From positions 3,534,001-3,598,000 of the forward strand of contig NZ_CP041188.1 of NCBI RefSeq assembly GCF_006517235.1: 64,000 nt of DNA, read 5' to 3'. This document shows positions 18,774 through 26,236 of the stretch, piece after piece (position 1 is the first letter of the stretch; every line of letters begins with the position of its first letter). This DNA is from Pseudarthrobacter sp. NIBRBAC000502772 (GTDB lineage Bacteria > Actinomycetota > Actinomycetes > Actinomycetales > Micrococcaceae). The notes below the pieces were generated by a model. The model was not told the DNA's origin and made no database searches. It worked only from the letters and a program-made list of their open reading frames with translations. A program made the translations under genes and the position numbers.

Positions 18774-18788
18774 GTTTTGGAGGATTTC

Positions 18789-19631
18789 ATGACAGAGGAC
18801 AGCTGGACCGTCACTGGTCCGCAAACCATCGACGTTGACCACGTCAGGTCGCTAAAGCTGGGCATGGTCCGCGGCCGGTTCGACGTCGTCACCCATGCCG
18901 ACGCCGTTGCCCGCGTGGAGATCAACGACGTCCAGGGCGATCCCGTCTCGGTGACACTGACGGACGGCCGGCTTGAGGTCCGCCATCAGCTGCACGGCCC
19001 GCAGGGCTGGTTCAAGAACCTGATGGGCACCGTCAACCACAACAGCAACAACTCAGCGGTTATCAGTATTGCGCTGCCTGCCGGCGTCGAGGTGGAGGCC
19101 GGTACGGTCAGCGGCGATGGCCTTGTGTCCGGAATCAGCGGGCACACGCGGCTCAATACCGTTTCAGGTTCTGTGATGGCAGACGGCACATCCGGGGAAC
19201 TTCACGTCAACACCGTCAGCGGCGAGGTCATCGCGCGAAACCACGACGGCGTCCTGACCGCCAAGAGTGTCTCCGGCGAGGTCACCGCATCCGGCCGGTT
19301 CAGCAACATCCGGGCTCACACGGTCAGCGGCGACATGAGTTTTGACCTGCTCGGCTTTACCCACGACTTCGGTGCCAATTCAGTCTCCGGCGACCTCACC
19401 ATCAGGCTGCCGCACGACGTCGGGGTGGACATCGTGGCGAAGTCTGCCAGCGGCGTTGTGGTGATTGATGACCAGCAGTACTCTCAGCCCGGAGGCAAGG
19501 TGGAAACCATTGCCGGACCGGACGGGAAGCTGATGCTGGTCCGGACCAACTCGGTGTCCGGCAAAACGTCCATCTTCCATGGCCAGCCGGCCCGCAGTGA
19601 CGACGCAAGCAGCCCGGAAGCGGGGCACTGA
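18789..19631 (+). CDS. DUF4097-family beta-strand repeat protein
   Basis: The 280-residue protein contains a run of repeated VSG/VSGE/VSGD segments (about residues 95-245), predicted to stack as a beta-helix or adhesin-like solenoid. No signal peptide or membrane segment is visible, so it is probably cytoplasmic or attached through a partner. ATG 18789 is chosen because GGAGGA lies six bases upstream; upstream in-frame codons would overlap the promoter. It overlaps padR by one base (TGATG). The pairing of DUF4097 with PadR recurs in actinobacteria and firmicutes, but its function is not established. Confidence 0.82.
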   Translation: MTEDSWTVTGPQTIDVDHVRSLKLGMVRGRFDVVTHADAVARVEINDVQGDPVSVTLTDGRLEVRHQLHGPQGWFKNLMGTVNHNSNNSAVISIALPAGVEVEAGTVSGDGLVSGISGHTRLNTVSGSVMADGTSGELHVNTVSGEVIARNHDGVLTAKSVSGEVTASGRFSNIRAHTVSGDMSFDLLGFTHDFGANSVSGDLTIRLPHDVGVDIVAKSASGVVVIDDQQYSQPGGKVETIAGPDGKLMLVRTNSVSGKTSIFHGQPARSDDASSPEAGH

Positions 19632-20242
19632 TGCCTCCGGTGTTCGCCCACGGCGCGCTCCGGCTGTACCTGCTCGCACTGCTGGAGTCGGGGCCTAAGC
19701 ATGGCTATGAACTGATCAAAGCCCTCAGCGAACGGTTCGGCGGCACCTACTCCCCAAGCGCAGGAACCATCTATCCGCGGCTGGGGAAGCTGGAGGAAGA
19801 AGGGCTCGTCGCCACCGAGCCCGTTGGCCGCCGCACCAACTACCGCATCACCGCGGCGGGGCTTGCCGAACTCAACAAGCGCCGGGAGGAACTCGCCGGA
19901 GTCGAGAACGACATTTCCGCTTCCGTCCGCCGCCTGGCGGACAACCTGCGGGCGGATATCCGTGCCAACATGCGTGGGTTGCGGGCAGACCTGGCAGCCA
20001 CCGCAGAGGCGGCCCGTTCCACGGCGCGGGCCGCCGATTTCAGGAAAGCCGGCCGCCAGTCTTCGGAAGGGTTCCGGGAGCTGAAGGAAGCGGAGATGCT
20101 GCTGCAGGCATTCCGGGACGACCTGCGCGTGGAACTGCGGCTGCAGGCAACCCGGCAACCGCTCAGCGCCGTCACGCTGGAAACTGTCAGGACCGTGCTG
20201 GACCAGGCGCGCATCTCCATCCGCAACTCACTGCCCGGCTGA
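19631..20242 (+). CDS. PadR-family transcriptional regulator
   Basis: The 203-residue protein has an N-terminal PadR winged helix (SGPKHGYELIKAL, then GTIYPRLGKLEEEGLV and RRTNYRITAAG) and a long helical C-terminal part (about 90-200) for dimerisation or ligand sensing. The C-terminal part is longer than in small PadR proteins. PadR proteins usually repress stress or transporter genes until they bind a ligand. It is coupled to the DUF4097 gene and probably controls the shared promoter. A 13-bp repeat runs across its stop codon. Confidence 0.9.
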   Translation: MPPVFAHGALRLYLLALLESGPKHGYELIKALSERFGGTYSPSAGTIYPRLGKLEEEGLVATEPVGRRTNYRITAAGLAELNKRREELAGVENDISASVRRLADNLRADIRANMRGLRADLAATAEAARSTARAADFRKAGRQSSEGFRELKEAEMLLQAFRDDLRVELRLQATRQPLSAVTLETVRTVLDQARISIRNSLPG

Positions 20243-20282
20243 GCTGCCCGGCCGAGCTGCCCGGCCGAGCTGCCCGGCTGAG
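20231..20282 (+). repeat. Four tandem copies of a 13-bp unit across the padR stop
   Basis: The unit CTGCCCGGC(T/C)GAG occurs four times head to tail at 20231, 20244, 20257 and 20270. The padR TGA is within copy 1. Copies 1 and 4 have T where 2 and 3 have C. No function is evident; replication slippage could change the copy number. Confidence 0.85.
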
Positions 20283-20397
20283 CCGGCCGGATCGGTGTTG
20301 CCCCCGGTCACAGCCCGTTTCGGTTTCGCCGCGTGTCCCATGGTGTGGGAGACTTGAGGGCAGCTCTTTTGAGTACCAACATTTAAGGAGGCCAGCT

Positions 20398-20472
20398 ATG
20401 AGCAAGCGTGCACGTAAACGTCGTGACCGTAAGCGTGGCGGCGCGAACCACGGGAAGCGCCCCAACGCCTAA
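20398..20472 (+). CDS. Small ribosomal protein bL37 (AURKAIP1/COX24-domain protein), 24 residues
   Basis: A 24-codon frame starts MSKRARKRRDRK and ends NHGKRPNA. Twelve of its 24 residues are Lys or Arg, and the ending matches the actinobacterial AURKAIP1/COX24-domain proteins identified as bL37 on mycobacterial large subunits. It would bind rRNA. AAGGAGG lies six bases before the ATG, and a near-ideal intrinsic terminator follows 25 bases after the stop. Together these make a complete one-gene unit despite the size. Confidence 0.85.
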   Translation: MSKRARKRRDRKRGGANHGKRPNA

Positions 20473-20497
20473 GCTAAAGCTTGGAAAACGGTTTAAG

Positions 20498-20542
20498 CGA
20501 AGGACCCCGGAAGCCACATGGCTTCCGGGGTCCTTCGTTTTT
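20498..20542 (+). terminator. Strong intrinsic terminator after the bL37 gene
   Basis: Perfect 18-bp stem (20498-20515 with 20520-20537), four-base loop ACAT, then TTTTT. It lies between the small gene and the convergent rsrA. Confidence 0.93.
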
Positions 20543-20637
20543 GCACTGGACTTTCACGCCTGCGGTACTGCTGACGGGCATCGACGCAGCCAGGCGTCCA
20601 AGCGGTCAGGTGCCCCTTCAGACGGCTACCGCTTGTG

Positions 20638-20898
20638 TCAGGCGTCCACCGGGCGGATGGAGTGGATCCGGTCCAAAATGGCGTTCTTCAGGTTTTCCGG
20701 AGCGGCCTCGGTGCACGAGCGCTTCACCAGGTTGCGGATCACGCACTCGAGGTCGTACTGCTCGGTGCACTCAGGGCACTCATCAAGGTGGGTCTTGATT
20801 TCCGTGATGTCCTGGCGGGTCAACGCCCCGTCGAGGTATTCGTAGATGCGTTGCATCCGGGCGTCATCGCAGTCGCCCAATCCCTGGCAGTCGCTCAT
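20638..20898 (-). CDS. rsrA: Mycothiol-system anti-sigma factor RsrA/RshA
   Basis: The 86-residue protein carries the zinc-associated anti-sigma motif HxxxCxxC (H37, C41, C44 in HLDECPEC), with further cysteines at C4, C10, C52 and C62. Such proteins bind SigR and release it when a disulfide forms under thiol oxidation. Its ATG overlaps the sigR stop (ATGA), so the pair is made in a fixed ratio, as expected for sigma and anti-sigma partners. Confidence 0.93.
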   Translation of the reverse strand: MSDCQGLGDCDDARMQRIYEYLDGALTRQDITEIKTHLDECPECTEQYDLECVIRNLVKRSCTEAAPENLKNAILDRIHSIRPVDA

Positions 20899-21704
20899 TT
20901 CCTGTTCTCCTGTTTTGTGGTCGCGGCCGTGTCCTGTGATTCGACGGCGCCTTTGAATCCTCGTTCGGCGGCATAGTCCGCCAGCATGTCCCGCAACATT
21001 TTCCGGCCGCGGTGCAATCGGGACATCACTGTCCCGATGGGCGTGTTCATGATGTCCGAAATCTCCTTGTACGCGAAGCCTTCGACATCGGCGAAGTACA
21101 CCGCCAGCCGGAACTCCTCGGGAATGGCCTGCAGCGCCCGTTTGACGTCCGAGTCCGGCAGGTGGTCCAGCGCCTCAGCCTCGGCCGAGCGCAGGCCGCG
21201 GGACGTGTGCGACTCCGCCCTGGCCAGCTGCCAGTCCTCGATGGTGTCCGAGTTCGACTGCAGCGGTTCGCGCTGCCGCTTCCGGTAAAGGTTGATGTAC
21301 GTGTTGGTCAGGATCCGGTACAGCCAGGCCTTGAGGTTGGTTCCCGGCTTGTACTGATGGAACGCGGAGAACGCCTTCGTGTAGGCCTCCTGGACCAGGT
21401 CTTCCGCATCAGCGGGGTTCCTGGCCATACGCATGGCGGCCGAGTAGAGCTGATCCACGTATTGCATGGCATCACGCTCAAAACGGACCCGACGTTCTTC
21501 CGCTGATTCGGCGGCCACATCCACAGGTTGCTCGGCGGGCCCAGGCTCAGCGGGCACAGGGACAACCGCTGCAGGCTGCGCGTCTGCCGGCCGCGAGTCA
21601 CTCCCTGCCGGCGCGTCGCTGCTGGCATTGGCTTCGCTGCTTGTTTTGGCTTCTCGTTCGGAGGCCTCATACATGGCCTCGAGGGCCGGATCCAGGGTGC
21701 TCAT
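20895..21704 (-). CDS. sigR: ECF sigma factor SigR/SigH, thiol-oxidative stress
   Basis: The 269-residue version has sigma region 2 (about 80-150; [14 protein letters not shown]) and region 4 (about 190-245; [27 protein letters not shown]), in the form typical of SigR/SigH. It directs transcription of thioredoxin and mycothiol genes. ATG 21704 is chosen because a SigR-like promoter sits just upstream of it. It leaves an acidic, Ala/Pro-rich extension of about 72 residues before region 2. In-frame GTG codons at residues 50, 61 and 63 could begin a shorter form of usual SigR size, so two isoforms are possible. Confidence 0.9.
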   Translation of the reverse strand: MSTLDPALEAMYEASEREAKTSSEANASSDAPAGSDSRPADAQPAAVVPVPAEPGPAEQPVDVAAESAEERRVRFERDAMQYVDQLYSAAMRMARNPADAEDLVQEAYTKAFSAFHQYKPGTNLKAWLYRILTNTYINLYRKRQREPLQSNSDTIEDWQLARAESHTSRGLRSAEAEALDHLPDSDVKRALQAIPEEFRLAVYFADVEGFAYKEISDIMNTPIGTVMSRLHRGRKMLRDMLADYAAERGFKGAVESQDTAATTKQENRK

Positions 21705-22020
21705 TGCGTTCAAGTCTACTGTGACGGCCTTGGCGCGCGCCTTACCGTACTCCGGAGGATCGGATTCCAGAGTCTGCAGTGCTACGGATCCGGCGGGCTC
21801 CGTCCCGTCCTTCAGTAACCTCAAGGGCAACTCCAGTCTGTGTCAGGCCATAATGTTCCAGGCAAATACCTGCCGGGCAATCCATGATGAGTCAATTCGT
21901 CCGGTGTTCGGCGGACCCGCAAACCATAACCGCTGGCGGCAGGCAAATATTCCCCAAAAGTGCAAGACTAGAACGGACTCCGCCGCATCCGGTGCGGTTC
22001 GTCCAGCCAGGAGGAAACCC
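21705..22020. other. Divergent intergenic region between sigR and doxX
   Basis: No gene is supported here. It holds the candidate SigR promoter, any doxX promoter, and a direct repeat CAGGCAAATA at 21859 and 21940. The open frame extending sigR upstream to 21830 is not favoured, because it passes through the promoter-like element. Confidence 0.4.
21743..21768 (-). promoter_or_regulatory. Candidate SigR-dependent promoter of sigR-rsrA
   Basis: On the minus strand GGAAT (21768-21764), an 18-base gap and GTA (21745-21743) resemble the SigR consensus GGGAAT-N18-GTT. A transcript would start about 30 bases before ATG 21704, fitting positive autoregulation. The -10 differs at one of three key bases. 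Confidence 0.45.
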
Positions 22021-22557
22021 ATGTCCTTTGTCCGTACTCTCGCCCGCCCCATGCTGGCTTCCAGTTTCGTAGTCGCCGGACTGGACAAGCTGAAGAACGC
22101 CGATGACACCGCCACCCAGCTTTCGCCGCTCCTGCAGAAGGCAGCCGCGTCGCTGCCGTTCCAGGCCGACGAAAAGATGCTGGCCCGGGTGATCGGCGGA
22201 ACGCAGGTGGGTGCCGGCGTGCTGTTCGGCCTGGGCAAGTTCAGCCGCCTCTCGGCAACACTGCTGACCGTCATCTCGCTCCTGAACACCTTTGTGGAAT
22301 GGCGCAGCGCGGACATCAGCACCAAGGAAGGCCGAGAAGCCCGCCGGAACCAGCTGCTCAAGAACATTTCCCTCAGCGGCGGCGCCCTGCTGGCCTCGGT
22401 GGACACCGCCGGCAAGCCGGGCCTGGCCTGGCGTGCCGAGCACCTCGCCGCGGACGCCCGGAAGAGCGCCGCCGGCGCCCGCAAGACCACCGGCCAAAAG
22501 CTTCACAAGGCAGACAAGGCCGTGCGCCGCGCCGTCGAACACGCAACGGGGGCGTAA
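22021..22557 (+). CDS. DoxX-family membrane protein
   Basis: The 178-residue protein starts MSFVRTLARPMLASSFVVAGLD, a typical DoxX N-terminus, and has about three to four membrane segments up to residue 125. A charged, Ala/Lys-rich cytoplasmic tail (about 140-178) follows. In mycobacteria a DoxX protein works with SodA and SseA in oxidative-stress resistance; whether this one does is unknown. AGGAGGAAACCC precedes the ATG. It is six bases upstream of aroA and divergent from sigR, so thiol-stress control is possible. Confidence 0.85.
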   Translation: MSFVRTLARPMLASSFVVAGLDKLKNADDTATQLSPLLQKAAASLPFQADEKMLARVIGGTQVGAGVLFGLGKFSRLSATLLTVISLLNTFVEWRSADISTKEGREARRNQLLKNISLSGGALLASVDTAGKPGLAWRAEHLAADARKSAAGARKTTGQKLHKADKAVRRAVEHATGA

Positions 22558-22563
22558 GGACGG

Positions 22564-23964
22564 ATGACCGGTTCCACCCCGCCCGCAGCCACCGACTCTC
22601 ACAGCTCCACCGGCACCGTTCCGCACTGGCCGGCCCCCTTCGCCAGCAGGCCCATCAACGCCACCGTCACGGTGCCGGGTTCAAAATCCCTGACCAACCG
22701 GTTCCTGGTGCTGGCCGCGCTGGCTGACGGGCCGTCCCGCCTCCGCGCCCCCCTGCATTCCCGGGACTCTGCGTTGATGATCGACGCCCTCCGCCAGTTG
22801 GGAGCCACCATCACGGAGGTGCCCGGCGACGGCGCGTTCGGGCCGGACCTTGAGGTCATGCCCCTGAGCCAGGAGGCGCCGTCGTCACGGACGCACATTG
22901 ACTGCGGCCTCGCCGGAACAGTGATGCGGTTTGTTCCGCCGCTTGCGGCGTTGCGCAACGGCGTGAGCGTGTTCGACGGCGACCCCCACGCCCGGAAGCG
23001 TCCCATGGGCACCATCATCGAGGCCCTGAAAGCTCTCGGGGTGGCCCTGACCGCGGACGACGGCGGGACCCCATCGTCGCTGCCGTTCACCGTTGCTGGC
23101 ACCGGGGAAGTCCGGGGCGGCCACCTGGTGATCGATGCCAGTGCGTCGTCACAGTTCGTCTCGGCCCTCCTGCTGGTCGGCGCCAGGTTTACCGACGGAC
23201 TCCACCTTGAACACGTGGGCAAGCCGGTGCCGAGCCTGGACCACATCAACATGACCGTTGCCGTACTCCGCGGCGTCGGTGTATCAGTTGACGATTCCGT
23301 GCCCAACCACTGGGTAGTGGCACCGGGCCCCATCCGCGCCTTTGACCAGCGCATTGAGCAGGACCTCTCCAACGCCGGCCCGTTCCTGGCCGCCGCGCTG
23401 GCCTCCGGCGGCACTGTCCGGATCCCGGACTGGCCCGCCGGCACCACCCAGGTGGGAGACCTCTGGCGCAGCATCCTAGCGGACATGGGCGCGGACGTCA
23501 GCCTCGTTGACGGCGTCCTGACCGTCACGGGCGGGCCAGAGATCAAGGGTGCGGATTTTGACGAAACCAGCGAACTCGCCCCTACCGTGGCGGCCCTCTG
23601 CGCCCTGGCCAGCGGACCTTCACGGCTGACCGGCATCGCGCACCTTCGCGGCCACGAGACGGACCGGTTGGCCGCGCTGGTCACCGAAATCAACCGCCTC
23701 GGCGGCGACGCGGAGGAAACCAGCGACGGCCTGGTGATCCGCCCGGCAAAGCTGCACGCCGGCGTCGTCCACAGCTACGCGGACCACAGGATGGCCACCG
23801 CCGGTGCCATCCTCGGCCTCGCGGTACCGGGCATCGAAGTCCAGGACATCGCTACCACTGCCAAGACCATGCCGGAATTCCCGCAGATGTGGGCCGACAT
23901 GCTGGCCCAGGGCGCTGCTGCCGACAAGCGCGCGGAAGGTCCCACCGGTGGCACGCAGCACTGA
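22564..23964 (+). CDS. aroA: 3-phosphoshikimate 1-carboxyvinyltransferase (EPSP synthase)
   Basis: The 466-residue protein has the N-terminal substrate motif PGSKSLTNRFLVLAALA and the second motif CGLAGTVMRFVPPLAALR. Further family signatures are DGDPHARKRPMG and the late HRMATAGAILGLAVPG. It joins shikimate 3-phosphate and phosphoenolpyruvate in aromatic amino-acid synthesis. The glyphosate-contact region reads LAGTVMR, as in actinobacterial enzymes that differ from the E. coli NAGTAMR form. It follows doxX closely and overlaps rsgA by 17 bases. Confidence 0.96.
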   Translation: MTGSTPPAATDSHSSTGTVPHWPAPFASRPINATVTVPGSKSLTNRFLVLAALADGPSRLRAPLHSRDSALMIDALRQLGATITEVPGDGAFGPDLEVMPLSQEAPSSRTHIDCGLAGTVMRFVPPLAALRNGVSVFDGDPHARKRPMGTIIEALKALGVALTADDGGTPSSLPFTVAGTGEVRGGHLVIDASASSQFVSALLLVGARFTDGLHLEHVGKPVPSLDHINMTVAVLRGVGVSVDDSVPNHWVVAPGPIRAFDQRIEQDLSNAGPFLAAALASGGTVRIPDWPAGTTQVGDLWRSILADMGADVSLVDGVLTVTGGPEIKGADFDETSELAPTVAALCALASGPSRLTGIAHLRGHETDRLAALVTEINRLGGDAEETSDGLVIRPAKLHAGVVHSYADHRMATAGAILGLAVPGIEVQDIATTAKTMPEFPQMWADMLAQGAAADKRAEGPTGGTQH

Positions 23965-25063
23965 TTCCTGGGACGAGTCCGACGTCCGGATCCGGCCCAG
24001 CAAAAAGGGCTCCCGGCCGCGCACGAAGGACCGCCCCAGCCACGACGACGCCGTCACGGGCCGCATCATCACCGTGGACCGCGGCCGGTACACCGCCGTC
24101 GTCGGCGAAGACTCGGGCGACGAGCGGATCATCATCGCAGCCAGGGCCCGCGAACTCCGCCGCTCCCCCGTGGTTGCCGGCGACTTCGTCTCCCTCGTTG
24201 GAGATGTCTCCGGGGAGCCTGACACGCTGGCCCGCCTCGTCCGGATCCAGGACCGCAGGACCCTGCTGCGCCGCAGCGCCGATGACACTGATCCGATCGA
24301 GCGTGCGGTGGTGGCCAACGCAGATCAGCTGGTGGTGGTGGTGGCCGCCGCAAACCCGGAGCCGCGCACAGGCTTCATCGACCGCGCCCTGGTTGCCGCT
24401 TACGACGCCGGCATTGAGCCGCTGCTGCTCGTCACCAAGGCGGACGTCAAGGATCCGGCGGAACTGCTGTCCAACTACGAGCACCTGGACTTCCCGGTGA
24501 TCATCAGCCGCACGTCGGACTCCGAAGCATCAGGTATCGATGCCCGCTCCGACGACGGCCTCTCGGCCCGCCTGGACAGTGACGCAGTTTCGCAGCTCCG
24601 CGCGTACCTCGAAGGCAAGGTCTCGGTGATGCTGGGTCATTCCGGCGTCGGCAAGTCCACCATGGTCAATGCACTCACCGGAGCCGAACGGGCCACCGGT
24701 GGTGTGAACGCGGTGACCGGCCGCGGCCGCCACACGTCGTCGTCGGCCCTTGCCCTGAAGCTGACCGGAGCTCCCACCGGAAGCTGGATCATCGACACCC
24801 CTGGCATCCGTTCGTTCGGCCTTGCCCATGTGGACCCTGACCGGATCCTGCGGTCCTTCCCGGACCTGGAGCCGGGTACGGATGCCTGCGAGCGTGGCTG
24901 CAAGCACAACACCGCTGCCGTCAACTGCGGGGTGGATGCCTGGGTGTCCGCCGGCCACGCGGGCCCCACAGGCCCGGCCCGGCTCGCGTCCCTGCGACGG
25001 CTGCTGGGCACGGATCCCCGCCTGGTGGGCCAGGAAACCAAGGAACTGGGCAGCATCGGCTAG
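23948..25063 (+). CDS. rsgA: Ribosome small-subunit-dependent GTPase RsgA
   Basis: The 371-residue protein has an N-terminal OB fold (about 35-100), a circularly permuted GTPase domain (TKAD before the P-loop GHSGVGKST near 229, then DTPGIRSFG) and a zinc-binding end (CERGCKH followed by C). This is the RsgA/YjeQ order. It matures the 30S subunit. The GTG at 23948 is chosen over longer frames because GGAAGG precedes it and the protein matches the family length. The start lies inside the end of aroA, a 17-base overlap consistent with coupling. Confidence 0.94.
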   Translation: MARSTDSWDESDVRIRPSKKGSRPRTKDRPSHDDAVTGRIITVDRGRYTAVVGEDSGDERIIIAARARELRRSPVVAGDFVSLVGDVSGEPDTLARLVRIQDRRTLLRRSADDTDPIERAVVANADQLVVVVAAANPEPRTGFIDRALVAAYDAGIEPLLLVTKADVKDPAELLSNYEHLDFPVIISRTSDSEASGIDARSDDGLSARLDSDAVSQLRAYLEGKVSVMLGHSGVGKSTMVNALTGAERATGGVNAVTGRGRHTSSSALALKLTGAPTGSWIIDTPGIRSFGLAHVDPDRILRSFPDLEPGTDACERGCKHNTAAVNCGVDAWVSAGHAGPTGPARLASLRRLLGTDPRLVGQETKELGSIG

Positions 25064-25115
25064 ACGGAACGCCGATGTCCCCAACACTGCGGCCCTGAGA
25101 CGGTAGTTTGGAACC

Positions 25116-25928
25116 ATGATCCAACCCGCTTCGAGCTACAACGATGACTTGCGCCTTGCCCATGTGCTGGCAGATTCCGTGGATGACCAGACCATGAGCC
25201 GCTTCAAGGCACTGGACCTCCGCATCGAGACCAAGCCGGACCTGACGCCGGTAACGGACGCGGACAAGTCCGCGGAGGAAGCCATCCGCGGCCAGCTGTC
25301 CCGCTCGCGTCCGCGCGACGCCGTGCTGGGCGAGGAATTCGGCAGTTCGGGCCATGGCTCCCGCCGCTGGATCATTGATCCCATCGACGGCACCAAGAAC
25401 TTTGTCCGCGGCGTCCCGGTCTGGGCCACCCTGATCGCCCTCGTGGACGAAGGCGAACCCGTGGTGGGAGTGGTCAGCGCGCCCGCGCTGGGCAAACGCT
25501 GGTGGGCCGCCAAGGGTTCCGGCGCGTACATGGGCAAGTCCCTTGCCGCCGCAACGCGGCTCCGCGTCTCGGACGTCTCCAAACTTTCGGATGCCTCCCT
25601 GTCCTACTCCAGCCTGGGCGGCTGGAAGGAACGCGGCAACCTGGATGAGTTCCTGGGCCTGACCGAGGACGTGTGGCGCACGCGCGCCTACGGCGATTTC
25701 TGGTCCTACTGCATGGTGGCCGAAGGTTCCGTGGACATCGCCTGCGAGCCCGAACTGAACCTGTACGACATGGCTGCCCTGGTGCCCATCGTGGTGGAAG
25801 CCGGCGGCCGCTTCACCTCCTTGGAGGGACAGGACGGGCCGTTCGGCGGCAATGCCCTGGCCACGAACTCCATCCTGCACTCAGAGGTGCTCAAGCGTCT
25901 GAACCCGAATCTGGACGATCTCCTCTAG
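25116..25928 (+). CDS. hisN: Histidinol-phosphatase, inositol monophosphatase family
   Basis: The 270-residue protein has the metal-binding motifs of the IMPase fold: GEEFG near residue 72, [14 protein letters not shown] from about 88, and a late acidic site in NLYDMAAL. The [15 protein letters not shown] form and the length match actinobacterial HisN, which removes phosphate from histidinol phosphate. An inositol monophosphatase role is the alternative. It follows rsgA by 52 bases and ends before a strong hairpin. Confidence 0.87.
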   Translation: MIQPASSYNDDLRLAHVLADSVDDQTMSRFKALDLRIETKPDLTPVTDADKSAEEAIRGQLSRSRPRDAVLGEEFGSSGHGSRRWIIDPIDGTKNFVRGVPVWATLIALVDEGEPVVGVVSAPALGKRWWAAKGSGAYMGKSLAAATRLRVSDVSKLSDASLSYSSLGGWKERGNLDEFLGLTEDVWRTRAYGDFWSYCMVAEGSVDIACEPELNLYDMAALVPIVVEAGGRFTSLEGQDGPFGGNALATNSILHSEVLKRLNPNLDDLL

Positions 25929-25946
25929 GCGCTTTCTTCGAATTAT

Positions 25947-25984
25947 CGACGGCGGACGCCTCCTGAAGGGGGCGTCCGCCGTCG
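25947..25984 (+). terminator. Hairpin terminator after hisN
   Basis: A 14-bp stem with arms CGACGGCGGACGCC and GGCGTCCGCCGTCG and a 10-base loop, 18 bases after the hisN stop. The following tail is TATCTT, so the T-run is short. Confidence 0.75.
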
Positions 25985-26085
25985 TATCTTCGACAAATGA
26001 GGCTGCTCCTCAAACGCGCGTAACAAAGTCCTTAACATTGGGCCGGGCTTCCTTTCTGCAGCGGCGGATGTTCTAGGCTTCTTAA

Positions 26086-26190
26086 CAGGTCACGAGTGCC
26101 AGCGCTAAACCCCGGTTTGCTGGCCGGCAACCCTCCATTCGCGGTGGGGTGCCCCGGGTGACGACCAGGCCGGTCCGGAATGGACACGGC
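26086..26190 (+). promoter_or_regulatory. SAM-IV riboswitch aptamer
   Basis: The segment reads as the SAM-IV class known mainly from actinobacteria. P1 is GGTC/GACC (26088-26091 with 26163-26166) and P2 is GCCAGC/GCTGGC (26098-26103 with 26119-26124). The conserved core CCGGCAACCCTCC then GCGGTGGGGTGCCCCGG follows, and a side hairpin lies at 26169-26190. It precedes a class V PLP enzyme. Identification is by recognised consensus, not by a covariance-model search. Confidence 0.88.
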
Positions 26191-26196
26191 AAGCGC

Positions 26197-26222
26197 GGAT
26201 TCCCGTTACCGGGAGTCCTTTT
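26197..26222 (+). terminator. Attenuator hairpin of the SAM-IV riboswitch
   Basis: Arms GGATTCCCG and CGGGAGTCC pair over nine positions (one T-G) around loop TTAC and are followed by TTTT, 14 bases before the GTG start. This fits a transcription terminator formed when SAM is bound. Confidence 0.7.
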
Positions 26223-26236
26223 AGAGTGAGGTCTCC

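Noticed and set aside
21859..21949. Direct repeat CAGGCAAATA upstream of doxX
   Set aside because: Two 10-base copies 81 bases apart could arise by chance; no promoter feature is aligned with them.
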